In this document: in pieces, positions 49,960-58,259 of the stretch
How the letters are laid out: each line of letters opens with the position of its first letter
How positions within the stretch are numbered: position 1 is the first letter of the stretch
From: JAJPKK01 sp963747835
GTDB taxonomy: Bacteria; Pseudomonadota; Alphaproteobacteria; Rhizobiales; Xanthobacteraceae
Assembly: GCA_963747835.1 (NCBI GenBank)
Contig: CAVVGO010000005.1
Span: 620,001 to 684,000, forward strand
Direction of reading: 5' to 3'
DNA: 64,000 bases
Notes under the pieces: model-generated
Database searches by the model: none
Seen by the model: the letters and a program-made list of their open reading frames with translations, nothing else
Told to the model about the DNA's origin: nothing
Program-made: the position numbers and the translations under genes

Positions 49960-50817
49960 ATGAACCAGATGCACGTAGACCTTGCCCGCATGGCCGCCGA
50001 TGGGAGCGCGCCGCCTTTGGTTGGTCGCCCGGTAACGGATCAGAACACTATCGCGGATTTCAGTTTCTATGCAAATCGCGGCATCACCCGTCAGGATTTA
50101 GCCGAGCGCGACCGGCATTGGGCGCGTCAGGACGCCGAAGACAAAATCCTTGCCGAGTATCGCGGCGAGATTCCCGGCGGGATTGTCGCCGACACGCGCG
50201 GACTTCGCGGTTCCCGGTGTGAGTGGGCGCGGTACGTTGCATGGAAGGCCCGCACCGCTGCCGAGTTGGCCGACCTTAAATCAACCAAGGCGCGGCTCGG
50301 TGACATTGTTTCGGCGGCAACGCAGACCGAAGGCTTAATAGCCGCAGCGGTCAGGCGCACGACTTCAGTTCCTACTTGGCAAGGCTGCGACCGACGATAC
50401 CGACGACGACGCGGATTTAGAGTTGCAAAAAAAGCTCGCGAGAGAGCGCGCCACTCACAAGCCGCAGCGCAAGCAATGCCTGAGATTGAAGCGCAGATCG
50501 AAGCCAAGAAAAAACAGCTTGCCGAGTTGGAGAAGCGGGAACCTGAATTTTTGCACCCGGCGATGGCTGAGATTTTCGAGGAGTCGGGTATCGGCCGGGC
50601 TTACGCTCGGAAGCAAGCCGAAGTCGCCGCGCTCAAGGATGTCATCGACCGCTTCACTGGTAACTTCACCGGCTTCTACACGCCGTCGCTTAATTCACTT
50701 CACGACGCGAAGCCGGTCGACCTCGGTTGGAAGCACAGTTGGAGAGAGATCGCGAAGGAACTGCGGGCGGACCCGCGACTTGAGCCGGCGAAGCTTTTGC
50801 CCAAGCTGAAGGCGTGA
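49960..50817 (+). CDS. Coiled-coil phage-type protein with a probable compensated frameshift
   Basis: A 285-residue protein with long helices at the C-terminal half (MPEIEAQIEAKKKQLAELEK). The segment from about 50350 to 50460 reads as an Arg-rich, implausible stretch (GCDRRYRRRRGFRVAKKARE) in the open frame. The next frame there reads an acidic helix (GKAATDDTDDDADLELQKKL) that fits the coiled coil. A one-base gain and a compensating loss would explain both. The AGAAGGACAG ribosome site precedes ATG 49960. The family is unknown; it resembles phage scaffold-like helical proteins only in general shape. Confidence 0.55.
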   Translation: MNQMHVDLARMAADGSAPPLVGRPVTDQNTIADFSFYANRGITRQDLAERDRHWARQDAEDKILAEYRGEIPGGIVADTRGLRGSRCEWARYVAWKARTAAELADLKSTKARLGDIVSAATQTEGLIAAAVRRTTSVPTWQGCDRRYRRRRGFRVAKKARERARHSQAAAQAMPEIEAQIEAKKKQLAELEKREPEFLHPAMAEIFEESGIGRAYARKQAEVAALKDVIDRFTGNFTGFYTPSLNSLHDAKPVDLGWKHSWREIAKELRADPRLEPAKLLPKLKA

Positions 50818-50819
50818 CG

Positions 50820-51236
50820 ATGGTAATCCGTAAACACGTTGCCGCCTACGTGGCGGCCAGGGCGTGCCATCGCGTCATTGCCGGCCGCCCGTATTTCTGT
50901 GATCTCGACGTGTCGGACCCTGCGGCCGTCATCGCGCAGGCTCACCGTGAGTGGAACGCTACAACTCGCGCTTACGCGGACGATCCCAAAACTTTCATGT
51001 GGGATGTCGTCAACCTACTGATCGAACTCGAAGCGTACCGGCAATCGAATCCGCGCAAAAAAGAACGCGAAGCGTTGATCCTTTATGCGCCGCTACCGGA
51101 ACACATTACGCCGTGCGGCCGGGTCTTCTTGAACTTGCGAGCTCCCATCGTCGCCAAGGTGGCGCGGGAACTGACGCGGCGCAAAGTGATGAGTGCTGAG
51201 CGGGTACTAGAACTCGTTCGGCCGGTGACGCTATGA
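50820..51236 (+). CDS. Hypothetical island protein, 138 residues
   Basis: Starts 3 bases after the coiled-coil gene stop and overlaps the next gene by four bases (ATGA), so it lies in one translational unit. N-terminal VAARACHRVIAGRPYFCDLD and VSDPAAVIAQAHREWNATTR are similar in layout to the start of the following protein, suggesting an old duplication. The C-terminal half is helical and basic. No family recognised. Confidence 0.6.
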   Translation: MVIRKHVAAYVAARACHRVIAGRPYFCDLDVSDPAAVIAQAHREWNATTRAYADDPKTFMWDVVNLLIELEAYRQSNPRKKEREALILYAPLPEHITPCGRVFLNLRAPIVAKVARELTRRKVMSAERVLELVRPVTL

Positions 51237-51631
51237 GCCCGGATTTTCACAGCGCCGCCTTCTGGTACGCCGGTCGCAGCGTGTTCGCCGTCAGGCGTGG
51301 CTTGTCGCTCGGCGACCTCGATATCCGCGATCCGGACGCAACGCTAACCGAAGCCGCCAAGGAAATCGCCGCTTCAACCGGCTCGTTGTCGCTAGCGGTC
51401 GGAGCGGTGGCGGTTCGTCAAGGCGCAGCGTTAAATCCGGACTGGCGGGACGCAACAGCGCCCCTGGATTCGTTCGCACTCCGGCCCAGGATGCGGCAGG
51501 CCCGTAAGTTTGTCGCCGATAACCATGGTGAGATTTTGAGACTCGCCCGCACATTGCTATCCGAACGCCAACTCAGCGTCGCCATGCTCGGCTGGATTCT
51601 GAATTCGAAGTTGCAGCGGGAAGCCGCATAG
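51233..51631 (+). CDS. Hypothetical island protein, 132 residues (related to the preceding one)
   Basis: Overlaps the preceding gene in ATGA. It begins MSPDFHSAAFWYAGRSVFAV, then RRGLSLGDLDIRDPDATLTE, echoing the GRPYFCDLDVSDPAAV block upstream. The remainder is helical (RMRQARKFVADNHGEILRLA). No family recognised. Confidence 0.6.
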   Translation: MSPDFHSAAFWYAGRSVFAVRRGLSLGDLDIRDPDATLTEAAKEIAASTGSLSLAVGAVAVRQGAALNPDWRDATAPLDSFALRPRMRQARKFVADNHGEILRLARTLLSERQLSVAMLGWILNSKLQREAA

Positions 51632-51893
51632 TTCTGGCCAAGTCCGGGATATCCGGCAGGCGAGCGTTAGCGTCAGCTTTACAAAATAGATTTGGTGCGG
51701 ACCCGGGCTTGGTGTGGGATTCATACCGAAAACCAAATCGACTAACGCAGCTAAATTTCACCACTACCCGACGCCGGGTTTTGGCGGGTGAGCGGAAGCA
51801 TCCGAATAGGCGATTTGCGGCCGGCGGTCGGTTCGGCCTTCCCGCATGTCGTCGCCTTCCGCAACCAATTCATGTGTGAGGCTTATAGGCGAA

Positions 51894-52526
51894 ATGATCG
51901 CGGCTTTATACGTCGAGAAGGGCGGCACCTACTTCGGCCATCCCGGCATTGACCCGTGGGACATTGACCGCGACGCGCGGAAGTATGCTGGTCCGTGGCC
52001 CGTGGTTGCTCACCCTCCCTGCGCCCGTTGGGGGCGGTTCTGGCACGGGTCGACGCGCAAGCCGCATCAGTTCAGGCTTGGCGATGATCTTGGTTGCTTC
52101 AAGGCCGCGCTGGCAGCGGTGCGCCGCTGTGGCGGCGTGCTGGAACACCCGGCCGACAGTCATGCTTGGCGCTCCTTTGGGTTGACCAGGCCGGCCAGGT
52201 CGGGCGGCTGGATCGCGGCCGACGACGTGGGCGGGTGGACCTGTTACGTCGAGCAGGGCCACTATGGTCACCTGTCGCGCAAGGGAACGTGGCTCTATGC
52301 GTGCGGCGTCGATCTGCCCGAACTGCGATGGGGACGGCTGCCGCAGCGACTGCATCCGGTCGCGCTACAACGGTACGGCTACGAGAAGGCGCGTCGGATC
52401 GGCATGATGGCGATGGTCGGCGGCAAGGACAAAACGAAGATCAGGAACGCGACGCCGCCAGAATTCAGGGACGTATTGGTTGCCATGGCCGACAGCGCTA
52501 ACCGGTCCATGGCTTTGGCGGCGTGA
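51894..52526 (+). CDS. Phage-associated hypothetical protein, 210 residues
   Basis: Begins MIAALYVEKGGTYFGHPGID and contains VVAHPPCARWGRFWHGS, a PPC-type motif reminiscent of the catalytic region of DNA methyltransferase-like proteins, followed by GGVLEHPADSHAWRSFGLTR and a C-terminal TPPEFRDVLVAMADSANRS. I recall proteins with this pattern from alphaproteobacterial prophages. A degenerate or atypical methyltransferase fold is possible; it lacks a clear SAM-binding glycine loop. ATG 51894 is preferred over an earlier in-frame start at 51846. Confidence 0.7.
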   Translation: MIAALYVEKGGTYFGHPGIDPWDIDRDARKYAGPWPVVAHPPCARWGRFWHGSTRKPHQFRLGDDLGCFKAALAAVRRCGGVLEHPADSHAWRSFGLTRPARSGGWIAADDVGGWTCYVEQGHYGHLSRKGTWLYACGVDLPELRWGRLPQRLHPVALQRYGYEKARRIGMMAMVGGKDKTKIRNATPPEFRDVLVAMADSANRSMALAA

Positions 52527-52763
52527 CGGGCCGCGCCAGCCGGCGCAACGTTCGTCAAACTGGATCGGCCGCTACTCACGGGCCTGCGCCGGCCGGACGC
52601 ACCAGCGGGCTTCCTATAGGGTTTTCATGAAATCGAGCAAGATCGGCCCCAAGCGGGAACGGCGCCGGCCTGTTTAAACGCTCTAAACGCAAGCGGCCCC
52701 GGATTGACCGAGGCCGTGCTGGACTCCTTCGTTTCCGCGCGTCACGGGTTGCGTGAAGTGCAG

Positions 52764-53471
52764 TTACGCGGTGACAGCCATCATGGAAAGCGACTTGCGT
52801 AGGTGTTCCAGCGACTCGTGAACCATTTCGTCGTCACCAAACGAGCCGTCCCGCATTTTTTCAAGCATGTAGTTGATTTTTGCAGCGACGCCGAGAGGCG
52901 TTGTCGGATGACACTCTCTCACGGATAAATCCGTGTCACACGCAAGATCGAATAGCTCGCACGATTCGTTCTTCATTGCCATCAGCCCGGACGATTCCTG
53001 TACTCTCATCATCCGTTTGTGGTCGCGGTCAAGCTCCTTGTGTGCTCTTGCTTTCGCGATGGGAAGTTCGGCGTGAAACTGCTCGACGATAGCACGTGCG
53101 CGGCCGTCGTAATGAGCCGCTGCGTACTCGGCTTTCCATAGGCTTTTTAGCTTTTGGTCACAGTCGAGGGCCGGCAACGAAAGCGAAGCATGACGCACGA
53201 AAAATTCGTCAATGTGCTGGTGCATGTACACGTATATCGGACCGTCGCCGTTTCGCCCAACTAGGACTCGCTGGCAGCGCGTCACTTCGTCCGGCAGCGT
53301 CGCTTCGAAATCGGTTCTAAGAGAGTCGTGACGTGTCTTTTTGGCGTTGGCTTCGTTCGCGGCCTCGATTGCCGCAAAGATCGGATCGACCGTGCCCGGC
53401 GCCGCAATGGCGGCGACAGGTAGTGTTCCGGCAGCGAGCAAGCCGGTGACGACGTTTCTTCGTGTGGTCAT
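52764..53471 (-). CDS. Exported hypothetical protein with twin-arginine-like leader
   Basis: A 235-residue protein at the right end of the element, on the minus strand. The leader MTTRRNVVTGLLAAGTLPVA with AIAAP marks export. The mature part is helical with many His and Cys residues (MHQHIDEFFVRHASLSLPAL, CELFDLACDTDLSVRECHP). Function unknown. Being cargo next to the att site, it may be a trait gene of the island. The start at 53471 is chosen because AGGGG lies upstream and the leader then begins at Met1. Confidence 0.65.
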   Translation of the reverse strand: MTTRRNVVTGLLAAGTLPVAAIAAPGTVDPIFAAIEAANEANAKKTRHDSLRTDFEATLPDEVTRCQRVLVGRNGDGPIYVYMHQHIDEFFVRHASLSLPALDCDQKLKSLWKAEYAAAHYDGRARAIVEQFHAELPIAKARAHKELDRDHKRMMRVQESSGLMAMKNESCELFDLACDTDLSVRECHPTTPLGVAAKINYMLEKMRDGSFGDDEMVHESLEHLRKSLSMMAVTA

Positions 53472-53717
53472 GATGGTGGTCCCCTTTAGGGGCGCTCCCC
53501 GCGCCCACTGTTCAAAAAAGCACAGTGACGGGAAAGCTGTCAAATCGAAAAAGATAGAAAGTCGAACGATTTCAAGATGATAAGGATAGTCAATATCCTA
53601 TTGCTGGCGAAATTCTTAAGCAGAATCAATGGATGCGCTAGTGCGCATTTTTTTGCGTATCGGTGGCAATAACGGTGGCGAGCCTGAAACCAATTTTGGT
53701 TAAGTGCTTGATTCTGC

Positions 53718-53771
53718 TGGTGGGCGCGACAGGGATTGAACCTGTGACCCCTCCCGTGTGAAGGGAGTGCT
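53718..53771. repeat. Right attachment site within tRNA-Val
   Basis: The second copy of the 54-bp repeat. It forms the 3' part of the intact tRNA-Val gene, so integration left the tRNA functional. Confidence 0.93.
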
Positions 53772-53792
53772 CTCCCGCTGAGCTACGCGCCC
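53718..53792 (-). tRNA. tRNA-Val(CAC)
   Basis: Read on the minus strand the gene starts GGGCGCGTAGCTCAGCGG, has anticodon stem CTCCC/GGGAG around the loop TTCACAC (anticodon CAC, valine GTG codons), T arm ACAGG-TTCAATC-CCTGT, acceptor CGCGCCC and an encoded CCA end. All four arms pair. It is the integration target of the 18-kb element. Confidence 0.96.
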
Positions 53793-53949
53793 GCCGTCTG
53801 GCCGCTGGGATTACTAGGCTAGGCCGTGCGGGTCAAGCAAGGGCCTGCCCACACATTGCACCCCCGGTATCGTGCGTCGGGCTGCCTGGGTCATCCGGGC
53901 CTCCCGTACGCCGAGCGGCCTCACCAGGCCCCCGGCATACCGCCCCCGC

Positions 53950-54434
53950 CTACCTTGGCGTCACCGGGGTAAACGCCCCCGGCGGCGGCGCGAACCCCGT
54001 TTGCGGCGGCGGCGCGGCCTCGACGGCGGCGGGTGCGGGCGGCGCCTTCGGCCGGCGCTTCTTTTTCGGCGGCGGCGGCTTCGGCGCCGTTGCCGGGCGC
54101 AGTTCGGCGAACACCGGGTTGGGATCGAGCAGCGCCGTGGTGGCATCCGGCGGTCCCGGACGAACCGTGACGCTTGCCGGCAGGTAGCCGTTGAGCGCGT
54201 AGCTGACGGTGATTTCGCCGCCCGCCAGCGACACCTCCTGGGTGCAGGGGGTGCGGCAGGTGCCGCCCTGCGAGGTCCGCGCCTCTGCGCCCGGCGGATC
54301 GATTCGATCGACAGCGTGGCTGTGGTCGGCTTGGACTTGAACAGGTCGACGCTCGGCATCCACGAAGGCGACGACGTGCAGGCCGCGAGGCCCAACCCCG
54401 TTGCCGCCACGGCGATAATGCTGGACTTGCTCAT
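53950..54434 (-). pseudogene. Lipoprotein with Pro-rich tail, one frameshift
   Basis: From ATG 54434 the protein reads MSKSSIIAVAATGLGLAACT, a lipoprotein signal with lipobox LAAC, to TTATLSIES near 54300. The rest lies in another frame: TSQGGTCRTPCTQEVSLAGG, LNGYLPASVTVRPGPPD, and a Pro/Lys-rich end (KPPPPKKKRRPKAPPAPA) stopping at 53950. Joined they make about 160 residues with a PEGA-like beta domain. One missing base near 54303 explains the break. A surface lipoprotein in backbone DNA is not an obvious target for decay, so a sequencing error is plausible. Confidence 0.7.
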
Positions 54435-54589
54435 GTCTGTTCTCTCGCGCGGCCGGGCGCCGCATGTCGGCTACCGTGACCGCCATTCCCGCGGTCTGCC
54501 GCAGTGGCGGCGCCCTCGCGTGTCTTGAATGCCCCGCAAACCATTACCGCAACGGAGGATTTTGTGCATCCGGTATTGTCAATAAGTGC

Positions 54590-55330
54590 TTAACGGCGCC
54601 GTGGCGGGGCAAAACCAGGGCGGCCTTCGCCCGCCCCATCAGGCTCCAAAAGCACTTCAATTGATCCTAATAATTCATTGAAATGACTTATGATCTTGTC
54701 CGGTCCAAGGTGGGAGACGGGAATCTCCGTGTAGCCGAAATCGACTGCCACCACCGGGATGCACGCGGCCTTGGCGGTGGCGATGTCGGTTTGCGAATCA
54801 CCGACCATCACGGCGCGGCGCGGGTTGCCGCCGGCCTTGCGTAGCGTGCCAAGCAGCGCCTCGGGGTCGGGCTTCTGGACCCCGAACGTGTCCTGTCCGC
54901 AGATCGCGGCAAAGCGTCCGGCGAGGCCGAGCGCGCCCAGCAGGCGCACCGACAGCCACTCCAGCTTGTTGGTGCACACCGCGAGCCGGAAACCGCGGGC
55001 GGCGAGCGCATCGAGCGCCGGCACGACGCCCGGAAACGGCCGCGACCGGTCGGCAACGTGGTCGGCGTAATAGGCGATGAAGTCGTCGAACATGCGGTCG
55101 AGGCCGGTGCCGTCGCGTCCCTCGATGGCGAGGCCGCGCTCGATCATGTGGCGGGCGCCAAAGCCGATCAGCGCGCGCGCCTCGTCATAGCCGAGCGCCG
55201 GCAGCCCCTCGCGGCCCAGGATGACGTTGAGGGTCTCAATGAGGTCCGGCGCGGTATCGACCAACGTGCCATCGAGGTCGAACACGATGGTGGGGGTTGT
55301 CGCGCTCGGGGGACTTGCGGGGCTTGCCAT
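54590..55330 (-). CDS. gph: Phosphoglycolate phosphatase, HAD family
   Basis: A 246-residue haloacid-dehalogenase-type phosphatase. Motif I is IVFDLDGTLVDT (nucleophile Asp), motif II VCTNK, motif III Lys in FGVQKPDPE, and motif IV VMVGDSQTDIATAKAA. The helical cap and length fit Gph, which removes 2-phosphoglycolate made by oxygenase side reactions or DNA repair. It is divergent from rpiA, a frequent neighbour in this order. Related HAD sugar phosphatases cannot be excluded. Confidence 0.88.
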   Translation of the reverse strand: MASPASPPSATTPTIVFDLDGTLVDTAPDLIETLNVILGREGLPALGYDEARALIGFGARHMIERGLAIEGRDGTGLDRMFDDFIAYYADHVADRSRPFPGVVPALDALAARGFRLAVCTNKLEWLSVRLLGALGLAGRFAAICGQDTFGVQKPDPEALLGTLRKAGGNPRRAVMVGDSQTDIATAKAACIPVVAVDFGYTEIPVSHLGPDKIISHFNELLGSIEVLLEPDGAGEGRPGFAPPRRR

Positions 55331-55518
55331 GGGCCTTGGCTAGGTAGCCGCGCCCTCGCGCGATTGCAAGGCGGGCGTGCCGCTCGAACCGCCCGCGCGG
55401 CCGCGTCACGCGCAGCGGCGCAATGCCGCGAAAATCTGCGATTTTCGGCTATGCTTGCCGCGCCGGCGCCGTTAAGAGGCTCCAGCCTGTCGCGTATCCA
55501 ACCCGTCCCGTCTCGTGA

Positions 55519-56259
55519 GTGGCCGCCATCGTGACCGCCAACACCGCCGCTGCCAGCACCACCGCCGACGCCTTGAAGCGTGCCGCGGCCACGCGCGCGC
55601 TGGACTTCGTGCAGCCCGGCATGCGCCTCGGCCTCGGTACCGGCTCGACCGCGCGGCAGTTCGTCATCGTGCTGGCGGAGCGGGTGCGCGAAGGGCTCGC
55701 GGTGATCGGGGTTCCGACCTCTGAGGAAACTCGCGCCGACGCGGAACGTCTCGGGATTCCGCTCACCACGCTCGACGACACTCCCGCGCTCGATCTCACC
55801 GTGGACGGCGCCGACGAGATCGCCCCCGACCTTACCGTCATCAAGGGCGGCGGCGGGGCGCTGCTGCGGGAGAAGATCGTCGCGGCGGCGTCCGCCCGGG
55901 TGATCGTCATCGCCGACGACAGCAAATGGGTGCCGGTGCTCGGCCGCTTTCCGCTGCCGATCGAGGTGGTGCCGTTCGGCCTCGCGGCGACGTGGCGCGC
56001 CGTCGAGGCCGCCGCCCAGGCCGCGGCCTGCCCGGGGCCGGCGGTGCTGCGCCGCACGCGCGAGGGCCACGCTTTCGTCACCGATGGCGGGCACTTCATC
56101 CTCGATGCGGCGCTCGAGCGCATCCCCGACCCGCGAGCGCTGGCGACGCGGCTTGCGGGAATTCCCGGAGTGGTCGAGCATGGACTATTCATCGGCCTCG
56201 TCGACACGGCAATTCTCGCCGGCGCTGGCGGGGTCCGGGTTGTCGAGAGCAAACCCTGA
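55519..56259 (+). CDS. rpiA: Ribose-5-phosphate isomerase A
   Basis: A 246-residue pentose-phosphate enzyme interconverting ribose-5-phosphate and ribulose-5-phosphate. LGLGTGSTARQFV is the phosphate loop, LTVDGADEIAPDLTVIKGGG contains the catalytic acid region, and ALLREKI follows. The C-terminal PGVVEHGLFIGL is typical. The start appears to be GTG 55519. DUF2059 and gor follow closely, so the three are probably one operon. Confidence 0.94.
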   Translation: MAAIVTANTAAASTTADALKRAAATRALDFVQPGMRLGLGTGSTARQFVIVLAERVREGLAVIGVPTSEETRADAERLGIPLTTLDDTPALDLTVDGADEIAPDLTVIKGGGGALLREKIVAAASARVIVIADDSKWVPVLGRFPLPIEVVPFGLAATWRAVEAAAQAAACPGPAVLRRTREGHAFVTDGGHFILDAALERIPDPRALATRLAGIPGVVEHGLFIGLVDTAILAGAGGVRVVESKP

Positions 56260-56269
56260 GGGGGAACCT

Positions 56270-56806
56270 ATGAGAGCATCGGACATCAGGGCGCCGCGTT
56301 TCAACACCGTTGCCGCGAGCCTTCGCGTCGTGGCGGGGCTTTGCATCGCGGCGAGCCTTTGCGCTTCGGCGGCGCACGCGCAGGAGATTCCCAAGTCGAC
56401 GATCGCCGCCGCGCGCGAAGTCCTCATCGCCAAGGGCGCCGCGGCAACATTCGATCCGGTCGTGCACGGCGTGATCGAAAAAGTGAAGAACTACCTGCTG
56501 CCGACCAATCCCAACCTCGCCGGCGAACTCAACGACGTCGCCCAGACGTTGCACAAGGATTACGACCCCAAGCGCAGCGAAGTCCTCGACGAACTGGCCC
56601 GTGCCTATGCGCGCCACTTCACCGAGCATGAGCTCAAGGACCTCACGGTCTTTTACAAGACCCCGCTCGGCCAGAAATGGGCGAGGGAAGAGCCGGCCGC
56701 CATCGAGGAATCCATCCACCTCGTCACCGCGTGGGGCGATAATTTTTCCGAGGTGGTGATGGGCCGCTTCCGTTCCGAGATGCAGAAGAAGGGCCATCCG
56801 CTGTGA
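56270..56806 (+). CDS. DUF2059 exported protein
   Basis: A 178-residue protein with a signal peptide (AGLCIAASLCASAAHAQ). The mature part is helical with the DUF2059 core LARAYARHFTEHELKDLTVF and YKTPLGQKWAREEPA, near-universal in alphaproteobacteria between rpiA and gor. Function undefined. GAGGGGGAA precedes ATG 56270, and the TGA overlaps the GTG start of gor. Confidence 0.9.
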   Translation: MRASDIRAPRFNTVAASLRVVAGLCIAASLCASAAHAQEIPKSTIAAAREVLIAKGAAATFDPVVHGVIEKVKNYLLPTNPNLAGELNDVAQTLHKDYDPKRSEVLDELARAYARHFTEHELKDLTVFYKTPLGQKWAREEPAAIEESIHLVTAWGDNFSEVVMGRFRSEMQKKGHPL

Positions 56807-58203
56807 GCGCTGTCGCGGCGCCCTCCCGCGACGTCGACCTGTTCGTGATCGGGGCGGGGTCCGGCGGCGTGCGCGCCGCCCGCATCGCCGCCAACCACGG
56901 CGCCCGGGTGATGATCGCCGAGGAATACCGCGTCGGCGGTACCTGCGTCATTCGCGGCTGCGTGCCGAAGAAGCTCCTGGTCTACGCGTCGCGGTTTTCC
57001 CATGAGTTCGAGGATGCGGCGGGCTTTGGCTGGACGGTGCCGAAGGCCACCTTCGACTGGCCGACCCTGATCGCCAACAAGGACAAGGAGATCGACCGCC
57101 TCGAAGCGGCCTACCGCACCAACCTGGAGAAGGCCGGTGTCGAAATCATCAAGACCCGCGCCGTCATCGAGGATCCCCATACGGTGCGCCTCCTCGCCAG
57201 CGGGGCCCACGTTTCCGCCGCCCATATCCTGATCGCGACCGGCGGCGCGCCCCACAGCGGCCACGACATTCCCGGCATCGCGCACGCGATCTCGTCGAAC
57301 CAGGCGTTTCACCTGCCGGCGTTGCCGCGCGACATCGTGATCCAGGGCGGCGGCTACATCGCGGTGGAGTTCGCGTGCATCTTCGCCGGCCTCGGCTCGC
57401 GGGTCACGCTGGTCTATCGCGGCGAGAACATTCTGCGCGGCTTTGACGACGACATCCGCGCCCATGTGCGCGGCGAAATGGAAAGCCGCGGCATCCTCGT
57501 GCTGTGCGGACACACCGTGACGGCGATCGCGCAGCATGGCGAACGCTACACCGCGACGCTCTCCGACGGACGCGACCTCGTTGCCGATCGCGTCATGTTC
57601 GCGGTCGGCCGCAGGCCCAATGTCTTCAACCTCGGCATCGACAATATCGGCGTCGCCATGGCGCCCCATGGCGGCATCGCGGTCGACGAATACTCCCGCA
57701 CGTCGGTGCCCTCGGTCTACGCGATCGGCGACGTGACGAACCGCATCAATCTCACGCCGGTCGCGATCCGCGAGGGCCACGCCTTCGCCGACACGGTGTT
57801 CGGCGGCCGCCCGACCGCCGTCAACCATACCAACGTACCGACCGCGGTGTTCAGCGAGCCCGAGGTCGGCGTCGTCGGCCTCACCGAGTTCCAGGCGCGA
57901 GAACGCCTGCACCGCATCGACATCTATAAATCGACGTTCCGGCCGCTCAAGGCGGCGCTCTCGGGCCGCAATACCCGTATCCTGATGAAGCTCGTGGTCG
58001 ACGCCGCGACCGACCGGGTGGTGGGCATCCACATCGCCGGAGAAACCGCCGCCGAGATGATCCAGCTCCTCGGCATCGCGGTTAAGATGGGCGCCACCAA
58101 GGCGGATTTCGACGCCACCATGGCGGTGCATCCGACCATGGCGGAAGAGCTCGTCACCATGCGCCAGCCCGCCGCGCGCTACGGCCTTGAGGCCGCGGAG
58201 TAG
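56803..58203 (+). CDS. gor: Glutathione-disulfide reductase
   Basis: A 466-residue FAD/NADPH disulfide reductase that keeps glutathione reduced. FAD site DLFVIGAGSGGVRAAR, redox-active disulfide GGTCVIRGCVPKK, NAD(P) site IVIQGGGYIAVEFACIFAGL followed by Arg-containing TLVYRGENILRGFD, and the C-terminal active-site HPTMAEE are all present. GTG 56803 overlaps the preceding stop (GTGA), showing translational coupling with DUF2059. Confidence 0.95.
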   Translation: MSAVAAPSRDVDLFVIGAGSGGVRAARIAANHGARVMIAEEYRVGGTCVIRGCVPKKLLVYASRFSHEFEDAAGFGWTVPKATFDWPTLIANKDKEIDRLEAAYRTNLEKAGVEIIKTRAVIEDPHTVRLLASGAHVSAAHILIATGGAPHSGHDIPGIAHAISSNQAFHLPALPRDIVIQGGGYIAVEFACIFAGLGSRVTLVYRGENILRGFDDDIRAHVRGEMESRGILVLCGHTVTAIAQHGERYTATLSDGRDLVADRVMFAVGRRPNVFNLGIDNIGVAMAPHGGIAVDEYSRTSVPSVYAIGDVTNRINLTPVAIREGHAFADTVFGGRPTAVNHTNVPTAVFSEPEVGVVGLTEFQARERLHRIDIYKSTFRPLKAALSGRNTRILMKLVVDAATDRVVGIHIAGETAAEMIQLLGIAVKMGATKADFDATMAVHPTMAEELVTMRQPAARYGLEAAE

Positions 58204-58223
58204 GGCGCTTTCGTTTGAGGCGC

Positions 58224-58253
58224 AGTCCGGATGTGCGAAGCGACATCCGGACT
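58224..58253. repeat. 11-bp perfect hairpin after gor
   Basis: AGTCCGGATGT and ACATCCGGACT flank an 8-base loop just after the gor stop. There is no T tract. A second perfect 20-bp palindrome (TCCGTCCGCC-GGCGGACGGA) lies at 58268-58287, inside the end of the opposing gene. They may serve as a bidirectional transcription end. Confidence 0.7.
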
Positions 58254-58259
58254 TCGGTG

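Larger units (their letters stand above)
35768..53771. mobile_element. Integrative element of about 18 kb in tRNA-Val(CAC), satellite-like
   Basis: Bounded by a perfect 54-bp direct repeat (35768-35821 and 53718-53771) that matches the 3' part of tRNA-Val including its CCA end. The intact tRNA is at the right end. The cargo runs from a tyrosine integrase and xis-like gene at the left, through AlpA-type HTH proteins, a RepA-like helicase with iterons, a winged-helix protein, DUF5681, a serine recombinase, a nested IS21 and remnants, to phage-type hypothetical genes and a TAT-leader protein at the right. I see no capsid, tail, large terminase, relaxase or type IV secretion gene, so transfer would depend on a helper. 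Confidence 0.9.

Noticed and set aside
35768..53771. A complete prophage.
   Set aside because: No capsid, portal, large terminase, tail or lysis genes could be recognised in 18 kb.
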